A stretch of 64,000 nucleotides of DNA from Pogostemon cablin. Lineage: Eukaryota; Streptophyta; Magnoliopsida; Lamiales; Lamiaceae. The translations under genes and the position numbers were made by a program. Below the pieces are notes generated by a model. That model did no database searches. It was not told where the DNA came from and was given only the letters and a program-made list of their open reading frames with translations. This document shows, piece by piece, positions 34,468-44,700 of the stretch. Numbering within the stretch: position 1 is the stretch's first letter; the number at the start of each line of letters is the position of its first letter. The DNA lies in contig CM042963.1 in NCBI GenBank assembly GCA_023678885.1, forward strand, positions 38,939,105 through 39,003,104. The letters run 5' to 3'.

Positions 34468-36851
34468 CCTGTTCCAGTTAAAAATTCCATCTATGTTCCG
34501 ACACGTGGACATATATTCCATACTAAGAAATGAGAGGTTAACCGCGGTTGTTGACGGGAGTTTAGATCACCGTTTAAGGCATTAGGAAATATCAATCCCA
34601 TTAATCACACACACTGCGTTTATTTACAAGATCAAGACTACATACTCATTTATAGGATTCCTGTTTGCTGGCGTTACCAATTTTTCCCCTGTTGCACTAT
34701 TCCCAGAGTAGATGACGGGTGTTTAGACTAAAATTTTTTGGATAAAGTTGTTAATCAGAAAATGTATCCAGCAACCCCAGGTAAATTGTGGTGCTGTGTT
34801 GTTTTAACTTTTGCAGTGTTAGTTTGTAAAATTTTGCAAAAGAAGCATTATTGGTGATAGGATAGGATAATGATATATAAGAGCTCTCTCGGCCTTGACT
34901 GGTTTTGATTCACTACAATTGATGCAACTTAACTTTCCTCTTAGTATTCGTACAGTTTTAAACCTAATTATAAATTCACTCATATTGCTCAAAATTTTCA
35001 AACATTTTGTATTATATGTAACTGGACTGGAAAGGAACTTTAGATTGGCAGGGTGATGCCATACTTCTAGTTGAAAGTGTGTTCCAAGGAAAGAGAAATT
35101 CAAGATACGTAAATTAGTAGCAGCCTTTTTAATCCAACAGGAAAAAATGGGGATTGCATTATAGAGAACTGATCACTCATTACATCATTTAAGAATAATA
35201 CACATTGAACACTAATTAAGAAAATTACTAATAACTGCATATATTATAGTCAGTAATTCTTACACATTCAATAATTATAAACATATAAAATAAATTGTTC
35301 TAGTGATTAAAAGCTATCAAGGGAGTAATGGTGCACATGTGAACATCATCACCAACAATTTCCCCTTATCAATGTTATGATTAAAAGCTACATAGAATGG
35401 AAAATACTATGACTTGCCCTTTCCAAGTAATTTTTTCTTCTTGGCGTTTAATTTCTACTTCAATTTCCCACGTGGCGTCCTCCTCGACCTCCTCTTGTTC
35501 TGTGCTTCAAACTCTTTAGAAGTTGCCATTGTTTTCACTGCCAATTGTGTACTGCGATGATAAATGGCTGCTGCTACCTTACTGGATACACGCAGGTTTC
35601 AGATTCAAATAGTCCCGTTTTGGTTCACTGATATTTCATCGCTGTTGCCTTTGCTGCTTGTGTTTTGGGCTACTACTTTTGGTTTCTGCCTGGCTGGTAT
35701 CAAATTGATATTGCAAGTTTTCTGTGGCAGAACCAGTTGATAATCTTCCAATGTCTAAAAGCAATGCACCATGAAACTATCAATGCTAGGGCTAAAATCT
35801 GAGGATCTGCTATACATGTTTCCAAAATCAAATGTCATTCCAGAAAGATTATTGATCTCTGCAGCAGTTTATATAAGAGATGATATTACTTTCAAGAAAC
35901 TCACTTGTGGAAACAAATTCAAGATTTTTCCCTACATTAAGGCTTTAACCAATATATTCACACAAGAATACCTAAGAGAACGTCTTTATATAAGAAAATA
36001 GACCAAATATTAATTAATAAAAATTGAAAGAGAAGAACCAATCGAAATTATTTAACAACTATATAGAAAACTTTTCACATCTACAAATATTTGGTCTTGA
36101 AGGTGTCATGTGTTAGCAAAGAAGAAAATAAACATGAAATGAGTACCTTTCATTGAAGAAACATACTACCAAAACAAATGTAATGACAGAAAATTATTCG
36201 ATAAAAAGCCTTTTCTGTTTGTGCTAAATTCCATATCTAAATATAAGGTTGTTCCTTTTGTGCTAAATCATTTTATATATCTATTATATTAATCTAATCA
36301 ACTACTTAGATCAATCTAATATCATAACTAATTAGCTATTCAGAAAGCCTCCACGAGAACCAATCTTGTCATTTTGCATATTCTCATAGAGACATTTTAT
36401 CAAACAATTGGTATGCTATGAAATTTTGTCATAAGAATTCAATTCACTTCATCAGGGGAGCCCCAATATTGTATTGAGCAATTACCAACAAACAAGAAAT
36501 ATTACCTGAGATAAAGCGCTCGTGGCTTTAAGAACACACATCTTATAAAGTTTCTTCTCGCCGCCAATGATGCCGGATTTGCACCGTTGCTTCAATCTGG
36601 TGCGGGAGTATGTTTGTCATTTCTTGTAATCATGTAGTGATTTTTAGAGAAAAAAAGTTTTCATTTTCAACAAGATCCTATTTCCTTTTGTGTGTGATTA
36701 AGGGATTGATATTTCCTAATGCCTTAAACGGTGATCTGAACTCCCGTCAACAACCACGGTTAACCTCTCATTTCTTAGTATGGAATATATGTCCACGTGT
36801 CGTTCATCCATGTAGTGGAACAGTAGATGGAATTCCTAACTTGAACAGGGG
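34468..36851. repeat. Segment bounded by about 140-160-bp inverted repeats
   Basis: The left copy (about 34468-34610) and the right copy (about 36692-36851, reverse complement) share CACGTGGACATATATTCCAT, then TACTAAGAAATGAGAGGTTA and an adjoining block up to AATATCAATCCC. The right copy has a small insertion relative to the left. The 2.1 kb between them has scattered gene-like pieces, such as a 59-codon ORF at about 35563-35742 (start MAAATLLDTRRF, then a hydrophobic stretch) and an exon-like piece on the minus strand near 36500-36600 ending in a good donor. No family is recognised and no target duplication is visible. It could be a nonautonomous TIR element or two unrelated inserts in opposite orientation. 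Confidence 0.55.
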
Positions 36852-37153
36852 ATCCGACTTGAAAGTCATACTCATGTTGTTTGCTTAACTTCTTGTGACC
36901 TCATACCTCTTTAGACATGCACCTCGGTTCGGAATCGTCGGTTCCGGTCTATGGCAGGGGGAACCGGAACCTAACCGGGGGTGGGAAGATTTCGGTTTCG
37001 AATTTTTTTTTATTTTTTTTCATTTTTTATGACTATTAAAATATCATAAAAATTTTGAAACGGGGGTGGGAAGGTTTACTGGAACCGCCGGTTCCCCGAC
37101 AGATCTCGGCCGTTGATCTGCAACGATTCACCGAACCACCGGTTTGAACTGGC

Positions 37154-37257
37154 GAACCGGAACCGGCAGTTTAAAGGCCCATCTATCAGTTTTTTTGGGC
37201 CGTTGGAACCGGAACCGGCAGTTTAAAGGCCCATCTATCAGTTTTTTGGGCCGTTGA
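37154..37257 (+). repeat. 52-bp tandem duplication inside the hAT-like element
   Basis: The unit beginning GAACCGGAACCGGCAGTTTA starts at 37154 and again at 37206. The copies differ mainly by one T in a T-run. Confidence 0.85.
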
Positions 37258-37406
37258 TCTCCAACGGCTAGATGATCTGGAGCGTTAAAATTTTTTTAAA
37301 AAAAATCGAAAAATCAGCAGTTTTAACCGTGAACCGACGAACCAGCTGTTCGAACCACCGGTTACGATTTTCGACATCCTGGAATCGAAACCGAACCGTG
37401 GCATAC

Positions 37407-37545
37407 CGATTTCGATTATATTTTTTCAGGTTCTTGAACAGCCGGTTCCGGTTCCAGTTAAAACCGACGGTTCCAACGATTTCGGTTATATTTTTTCAGG
37501 TTCTTGAACAGCCGGTTCCGGTTCCAGTTAAAACCGACGATTCTC
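37407..37545 (+). repeat. 70-bp tandem duplication inside the hAT-like element
   Basis: The unit beginning CGATTTCG(A/G)TTATATTTTT starts at 37407 and 37477 and runs through a GCCGGTTCCGGTTCC stretch to AAAACCGACG. Near identity indicates a recent duplication. Confidence 0.85.
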
Positions 37546-37592
37546 CGGTTAGAACCGACGGTTCCGATTAATCAGTGCATGTCTACCTCTTT

Positions 37593-38063
37593 TCCCTGTT
37601 TAGAGGAGAATATCTTTCTGATTGAGCATAACAATAATATTCGACTCTAAAACAGTTACTCCCACCGTCCCATTTCGGATGACACACTTTCCATTTTGGG
37701 TTGTCAAACAAAAGTTTGCATCTGCCTGAAAAAGCAAAAAATCAAACACAATCACCCTTCCTCGTACACTTTATTTACAAATACCAAACACATCTAACAT
37801 ACTTTATCATTTATTTATTAGCTAAAAATACTATAATACCCTTAAAGATTTATAAAACTCGAGAGTAATCACTTTGGCAATATTGACCCTAGAAGAAGAT
37901 AGAACACTTGGCACCAAAAAAGAATCACAATCTAAAACGCTATCTCACTAATGTAGTTCCAACTACACAAAATAAACATTAGCACTCTTTTCCTGTTAAT
38001 ATAATTTCCCAATGCTATGTTTTCTGCTATTCCCATCACATCGCAATTACAAAAAACTATGGC
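37593..38063. other. Intergenic region with a MITE-like fragment
   Basis: Near 37660-37720 the words ACTCCCACCGTCCCATTTCGG and GACACACTTTCC resemble the end of a Stowaway-type MITE, but no matching opposite end was found, so this is at most a fragment. The last part is probably 3' UTR of the acidic-protein gene. No coding region. Confidence 0.4.
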
Positions 38064-39113
38064 TCATTTCCTCTTTTTACTTGGTGGTTCTTGAATCTCC
38101 TCATCCTCGTCTTCTTCCTCTTCGTCATCGTCGTCCTCGTCCTCGTCATCTTCTCCACTTCCAGCACTGCCATTAGCATCAGCCCTGTTGTCAGGATCCC
38201 CTTCATCCTCATCCCCATCCTCTCCCTCTCCACCATCTTCATTAGCAGGCTCGTCTTCACCTTCACCTTCACTTTCACCTTCCTCCTCATCTGCATCGTC
38301 ATCCTCATCTTCACTAGCCTCTTCAGTCTCCGGCTTCTTTGTGCAAGGTCCAGTAGGCAACATCCTAAAAAGAGTATAAAGTCCATCAATACCTATAAAC
38401 ATATGAGAAAAGCAACACCAACGGGATAACAAAACAAACCTCTCTAACACAGCTGGGGATCTAGGATGTGCACCACTGTTATTTGGTAAACATCCTGTCT
38501 GAAGACCACAATAAAATCACTGTTAAAATCCAAATGCTATGGAAGAACAACAAACAGAAACCACAATTTGTTCCAAAATATCAATATAAATTTGCCCCCA
38601 CAAAGGTGAAAACTTTAACAAAGCAAATACAACCAGAAAGCTAAACATATATTATAATTTTAAATTAAAAAAAAAATAAAGCTGAAGAGACATAAACGAA
38701 CACCAGCACAAGAATCAACAACATGAAAGCAGATTGAAAAGAAGAGTCAATAGTAACACAATACAGACAATAATTAGAAAAAAAGAATTCCAATTCCTAA
38801 ATTAATTACACAACTGTTAAACACACTGTAAAAGAGGAGAACAATTAAAATTAATTGCAGCGTCTATGAAAGTTAAAATCCCAAAAGCCTCAAAAACAGC
38901 AGGTCAAACCGAATAAAGTGTAAACCAATGCGAAAATTCTTAATTAATACACAAAAAAAAAGGAAAAACAGCAGAATACTAGGTTAATTATACCGCGAAG
39001 AGAAAGAAAGTAAGAGTTGTTGCAAGAGTGGTGGGAATTCGAATGACAAAAGCCTCAATCGCAAAGCTACAAAGCCTCTCCAGCACGGCGATTTCAGTAG
39101 TCAAAGCCTCCAT
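38064..39113 (-). CDS. Small Asp/Glu-rich protein of unknown function
   Basis: Three exons on the minus strand, 39113-38994, 38498-38440 and 38364-38064, all GT-AG with closing phases; 159 residues. The first 40 residues (MEALTTEIAVLERLCSFAIE and on to TTLATTLTFFLFA) are weakly hydrophobic toward the exon end. A short linker (TGCLPNNSGAHPRSPAV) and LPTGPCTKKPETEE follow. About residues 75-150 are almost entirely Asp, Glu, Gly and Ser, and the protein ends PPSKKRK, a possible nuclear localisation signal. I do not recognise a domain; low-complexity acidic tails of this kind give misleading database names. Exon structure and phase continuity support a real gene. The reverse-frame ORFs over the acidic region are shadows of its GAN/GAY repeats. 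Confidence 0.7.
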
Positions 39114-40899
39114 CTTCAGTTGAAAACCCTAAACAGATCAAATAGACACAGAAGTAAGCAGTATGTAAATAAAATGAGCAACAGTAAGTGGTGTATATAT
39201 ACAAGAATTATGTATAGTTTGGGATTCTTGAGATATATTCCATAAAACCCTAACGCAGTCTATACTTCCAATTTGGGAGTTTTATCCACTCTTCTACTCC
39301 CTACTAGGGTTTTAGATTATTTAAAAAAAAAAAAAAAAATCTACAGTTTTATTTACAACTTTAACCTCAATTTGTATGAACGCTGCCTAAATTTTAGAGT
39401 CTATTAATTTCGGTGTGTGCATCTAATTAATTTGATGTTATAAATAATTGTATTGAATGAAAAGATGGGATACGCACATTATACAAAAAGCATAAATATT
39501 GTTATGAGTATTATATTTCACCTTAAATATGGGTCAAGTCTCGATGATTAAAAAAAATATGCAAAGAGCCCATGAAATCTAAGCTCGGCAAACTAAACAT
39601 CCAATCCGAAAATAAAACCCATCCAAGGCTATTCCCACGATAAACAAAGGCTCATAATGATAAATTTAAAAAAGGCCGAAGATACTAAAAGATGACATGT
39701 GATGCCTTATTACAAGTTCAACATAATTGCTCTAAGTGGAGTTGAGTCAATCTTACAGATATTTGGTCAGAAAAAATCTCAGCTAACTCGACAGAGGTTG
39801 GCACTCTAAATACAAGTTTATATTAGATGACAAAGATTAGATATGAAAATTTCTGATATATAGATCACTCACACCATAAATATAATACTCTCTCAACTAA
39901 TGGAAACTCTCTAAAAAAATTAGGACCACTCCTATAACAGAAACGATCCGCTCAAGACACTTGGCATCCTCATATTAAATAAAAGGAATTTGCAAAACCC
40001 TAATCCACGTGAGGTGAGACTATTGATACCCTTAGAACCTTTGTATAAATCTTAAAATACTGAGATTAAGTAGTTATTGATAAATTAATAAATTTACCTT
40101 TCTATACTTAAATTTTTTTTCATGATTTTATGTTCAATGCCGAACAAAAATCATTTATTTATCTGTCAAACATTTTACTTTGAAAATTTTGCACAACTTT
40201 TGTGTTCGACACCGAATAAAAAACATTTGTTCGGCAACAAACACTTTGAAAATTTACAAGTCTTTTGTATTCGATACCAAATAAATGCATTTTATTCGGC
40301 ACCGAACACCTTTACTATAAAATTTATTGAAAGTTATAATGACTATTTTGGATTGCATTTATTTAGTGAAAAGAAGAAAAAAAATTATATGAAGTATATT
40401 TAGCATTTAAGGTGTGTATAGAGGATTGGGAATGTGAATAGTGAATAGCTTATTGAAAGGGATTCTTTAACTCGTTTTTACTTCATTCACTCCAAGAAAG
40501 GATTGAGTTTTTTACGTATGAAATCAATAGCCTTAGCTCAATATCAATAAAAGAGTGACTCCATTTCATTATTTTTTACTTAATTGATTTGTTGTTGAGT
40601 CCACAAACTCATTGATACTCAGCCATTATCACTGGACAAAAAACACCATCAACAAAAATTAGTGGATACTCCATTATGTAATTGTAAGACAAATCAATTA
40701 GAGAGAAATGGAATGAAAGGAACTGGGAGAGGCATCCATCCGACAAGGATTCCAAGGGTAGGCTACCACGTGGCGTATCTCGTATTTATCAACAACTTAT
40801 TTGATAAGCAAGTCTGCGTATCTCATTGGACGCATCGCTTTTTTACTCCCTTGTCACTTCTTCTTCTACTTCTTCTTCTACTTCTACTACTTCTAATTG
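39114..40899. other. Intergenic region, no gene seen
   Basis: Divergent spacer between the acidic-protein gene (-) and the TOPLESS-related gene (+). It is AT-rich, with an A-run near 39329-39347, a degenerate tandem repeat (40131-40330) and a G-box-like CCACGTGG at 40767-40774 that may belong to the TOPLESS-related promoter. No coding region was recognised. Confidence 0.5.
40131..40330 (+). repeat. Degenerate tandem repeat, period about 65-72 bp, three copies
   Basis: Copies begin near 40131, 40203 and 40268, each with a T(G/A)TTC(A/G)A(T/C)(G/A)CC(G/A)AA(C/T)AAA core, a middle CATTTxTT block, and the first two a CTTTGAAAATTT block. Copies are diverged, so the array is old. Confidence 0.6.
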
Positions 40900-40926
40900 G
40901 AGAGAGAGAGAGAGAGAGAGAGAGAG
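40900..40926 (+). repeat. (GA)13 microsatellite
   Basis: An uninterrupted GA dinucleotide run preceded by TTC/TAC-rich DNA (40857-40894). It lies about 800 bp upstream of the TOPLESS-related start codon, probably in its promoter or 5' UTR. Such GA tracts bind BPC/GAGA factors in plants, but that role is only inferred. Confidence 0.85.
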
Positions 40927-41215
40927 CCAGAGGGAGGGAGGGAGAGTGTGCCACTACTCTCTGGCCAGTGCAGCAGACCTTTTGTATTCACTTCAATTCA
41001 TTACTTTCCTTTTTCCTAATCAAAAAGTAAGCATCTCAATGCCCTTTTTCTCATTTCTTTTTCTTTAATTACTGCAACTTTCTTTTTCTTTTTCCATGGC
41101 TGCTTTTGAATTACAATCACACACACATAAAAAACTGAAAACCCAGTCTTGATCGCCATCTTCTGTTTTATATGCTCTGTCTTTAGCTGCTGAATTATTC
41201 TATCTGCATATTTTG

Positions 41216-41727
41216 GTAAGTGTTGTTTTTTTATCAGATCTTAAACTACACAATTCAATTGTTCATCAAGTTGATCAATTTTCACGATACTATCACAAAT
41301 TGTTCAACGCAACGTATTCTAAGCGAAATTAAGGCTCATTGTTCATCTGTTTTTACAATTTAGTCCAACTGCGTTCTCACAAATACGTGCATAAATCTGC
41401 CTATGATTGCTCGGGCCTTTTCGCATTCAGAGCTTGTTTTCTCAATGAGCTTTTAATCAATATTTTTTTAATCTTTAGAGGATTTTGAGCAGTATATATA
41501 GGTGTTTCTTCTTTGGACTGTAGTAATTATAAAAAAAGAGGATGGCAAGAAGATAATATAATAGTCAATGTTCTGCAAAATGTGCAAATAACGTTGTTTT
41601 GATGCCATAACTATTGCATAGGGCAATTTAATCAAGGATGATGTGTTGTAACTCTACTTGTTTGTTTGTTAAACGTATGATTGCTAAAATGTGATTTTTT
41701 TTTTTTTGGGAAGGTGACCACTTCTAG
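41216..41727 (+). other. Probable 5' UTR intron of the TOPLESS-related gene
   Basis: A strong donor TTTTG/GTAAGTG at 41216 pairs with the acceptor TTCTAG at 41722-41727, which sits two bases before the start codon. A 5' UTR intron just ahead of the start codon would fit. The transcription start is unknown and other donors are possible (for example GTAAGC at 41027). Confidence 0.45.
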
Positions 41728-41729
41728 GA

Positions 41730-44700
41730 ATGTCTCTATGTAAGGATCTCGTGTTCTTGATCTTGCAGTTTTGTGATGAAGAGAACCTTAAAAAGACGGC
41801 TCACATGTGAGTTGTATATGCTTTTAATTACATCGTCTTCTGAATTGTCAGTGTCTGTATAACTTGCATAATTTCTTCATTTATAGGCTTGAGCAGGAAA
41901 CAGGTTATTTCTTCGATTTGAAATATTTTGAAGAACTAGTACTCAGTGGAGAATGGAACGAGGCTGAGAAATACCTTTCAAGTTTCACAGTTGTTGAAGA
42001 CAACAAATTTTCAACAAAGATATACTTTGAGATTAGGAAGCAAAAGTTTCTTGAGGCCCTAGACAGGTAATATGATTGGTTTTACTGAATCATAAAGAAA
42101 TTTCCTTTTAATTTCCTCTGGTCATTTCTCACCTTGCATGTACTGATTTTGGTGGTAGGCATGAGTTTAATGTGGCTTTGGATATTCTTCTCAAAGATCT
42201 TAAAGTTTTTGCACAATCAAACAAAGAATTGTACAAAGAAATGGCACAGCTCCTGGCACTCGACAATTTCAGGTATGGTGGTATACGATAAACAACTATG
42301 AATAGACTTAGGGAGGAGAAGATGAGGATGAAGATATGAGTGTTCTGCTCCGCTGGCCTACATTTTCAAATGAAATGCCTGAAGAGCTAATAAAAGATTT
42401 CCAATTAAATTTTCTTTAGTTTGGGTATTGCAGCAACCTTAATACGACTAGGTGTACATTTGTCAAGGAACCTTCCAAATAACTTGTAAAAAATCAAAAC
42501 ACCAAGAGATTCCTGAAAAGGAGTAACCAATAATGATATTTTGATTCTTAAGAAGAAAAATTGTTGCTATTTATGATAAACCAACAGGGAGAATAGTTCA
42601 CTTGCTTTGTATGGAGATACATCATCTATTAGACAAAGGGTTGTCAATGAGCTCAGGATTGTCATTGAGGCAAACCCCCTTCTCCAAGGACGGACGAGGT
42701 TTCCTCAAATTAACAAGTCAAGACTTAGGCGTCTTATCAACCAAAGGTGATCTTTTCACTATGACTTGTTTTACATCATTGGTTTTTTAGATCGAATTCA
42801 TCTTGTCTTTTGTTGAATTAATCTTATGATTCCATATTTGAGCATAGCCTGATGATAAAGTTATAACATGCAGTTTGAACTGGCAGCACATTCACTGTGC
42901 TCATCCTCATCCACAGCCTCACATTGACACTCTCTTCACAGATCATAAATGTCCCGGAGCAGATAATAATATGCAGGATCAACTGAACAAGGATAGTCTA
43001 TTGGTAAGATTTAGAGTCAACTCATTTTATTCCTACATTATTTCTTTGTAAAATTGATTAAACCTGGCCTTAGCATTTATTCCATGGTTGTTATGTATTA
43101 CATTCTTTTTCAGCCCCCTGCGGTTGTGGCAATGTTTGAAAAAACTCACACTAGCAACTCAACTTCTGATCAGTCCTCAGCGGCTGAGTCAGTATCTACT
43201 GCTGCAGCTGTAAATCTTGGGAACCTTTCTAATCAAGGGGAAAGTAGGATCTGTCATGATGACTCTAATCTAAAGTCATTAGATCCAATTCATGAGGTAA
43301 CTCATTGTTACGCACGTCACATGTTTTATTAGCACGGTACATGGTGTCATCATATTTCCAAAACAATCTTATGCAGGTATCATTGCCCACTGATAATTCA
43401 AGCCGAAGTCAAGGTTCTGCAGGGGAACTTCCTATTGAATTTCCCAAGAATGTAGAAAGGATTTTAAATATGGAGTCTTCCCCAACAACCATGGATTTTC
43501 ATCCTGTTCTTGAAACTCTGCTACTAGGTTGAAATGCTGATTGAATTTCTTCATATTCTTTTTTAATAATATGTTGTGAAAAACTCATGGTTGATTTATT
43601 TTCAGTCGGAAAGAGTGTTGGGGATATAGATCTCTGGGATGTCTCTTCTGCGGAAAAGTTGTTCAGGAAAGAATTTACAGAAAAGTCAGTCTCAGGGGTG
43701 TTATTGGTAAGGCTCTTCTTATCTTCACCCAGCAGGCACTTCATCCTTTATTCATAATACAAGATAAATTGAATTGTGTGTAATCAGGAGAATAGCATAT
43801 CTGTAAATCGTGTGCGATGGAGCCCCGATGGATCTAAATTTGGTATACCTGAATCCTACTTCTGCTGCTTAGTTAGTCACTTGCAAATGGAATTGGTTTG
43901 ATTTAACAGGAACTTTGTTGATAACAGGGGCTGCGTATTCTAAACGCATTATACATTTGTATCATAAAAGTGGCGATTTCTTTGAGAAACAACTTGAGGT
44001 ATAATTCTGTTACTCTCCCTTTTTAATTTTCCAAACACATGTTCAATATGAGTTTTTCCTTCCAGATTGACTCGCATGTTGGCAGTGTAAATGATGTCGC
44101 ATTCTCTAAACCATGAGTTTTTCCTTCCAGATTGACGCGCATGTTGGCAGTGTAAATGATGTCGCATTCTCTAAACCATGTGACAAAACCGTTATGATAA
44201 GCTGTGGTGATGACAAGTTGATTAAGGTTAGCTTCATACTAATATAGTTGATATGTCTGACAAAGATTAACTGTGATTCTTTAATTCCATGTATCAAGGT
44301 CTGGGATGCTGTTACAGGAACTAAAATGTATACATTGGAGGGCCATCGGGATCCAGTGTACTCCTTATGTCCTCATACGAAGGAAAATGTTAATGTGAGT
44401 ACATAATTAATATGATAATATATACTCAGTGTGTATACATGTTGAGAATTATTCTCTTTATTCTATACAGTATTTATTTTCCATTTCAAGACGTGGGGAG
44501 ATCAAAGCATGGTTATTTGACAATGTTGGATCAAGGATCACTCATGATGCTCCTGGTTTCAGTTGTATGAGAATGGCTTACAGTACTGATGGCAAAAGGT
44601 GATTACTTAACCACTTAACTCATCTACATTGTCGACATATCCTCACTGAATTTGTTTAACTTGTTAGGCTATTTTCTTGTGGGACAAATGAAAAGGGGGA

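Larger units (their letters stand above)
36913..37584 (+). mobile_element. Nonautonomous hAT-like DNA transposon with 8-bp target duplication
   Basis: This 672-bp element starts AGACATGCAC and ends with the exact reverse complement GTGCATGTCT. It is flanked by ACCTCTTT on each side (36905-36912 and 37585-37592), a perfect 8-bp target duplication as made by hAT transposases. The interior is packed with GGTTCCGG/CCGGAACC words on both strands, like the subterminal binding repeats of hAT elements, and has two internal tandem duplications (period 52 at 37154-37257; period 70 at 37407-37545). It has no transposase, so movement would depend on one elsewhere. The long open frame through the repeat part is a composition artefact. 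Confidence 0.85.

Noticed and set aside
35771..36001. A 76-codon plus-strand frame
   Set aside because: AT-rich, no recognised domain, no initiation or splice context; could be chance.
37150..37550. Regularly spaced repeats that might suggest a CRISPR-like array
   Set aside because: Eukaryotic context, only two copies per unit, direct adjacency without spacers; explained as tandem duplications in a DNA transposon.
37272..37571. A 99-codon open frame (+) in the hAT-like element
   Set aside because: It is built from CCGGTTCC repeats and tandem duplications; the translation is low-complexity and the reading frame stays open only because the repeat lacks stops.
37660..37860. Stowaway-like MITE starting ACTCCCACCGTCCCA
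   Set aside because: Only one end resembles a MITE; no inverted partner or TA duplication found.
38057..38429. Open frames on both strands over the acidic-protein gene (Met/Arg/Lys-rich or Ser/Leu/Phe-rich)
   Set aside because: Shadows of the GAN/GAY repeats of the acidic tail in other frames; no splice context or family resemblance.
40662..41030. A 122-codon frame with a Leu run and an Arg/Glu run
   Set aside because: It comes from the CTT/TTC repeats and the (GA)13 microsatellite upstream of the TOPLESS-related gene; more likely 5' UTR or promoter.
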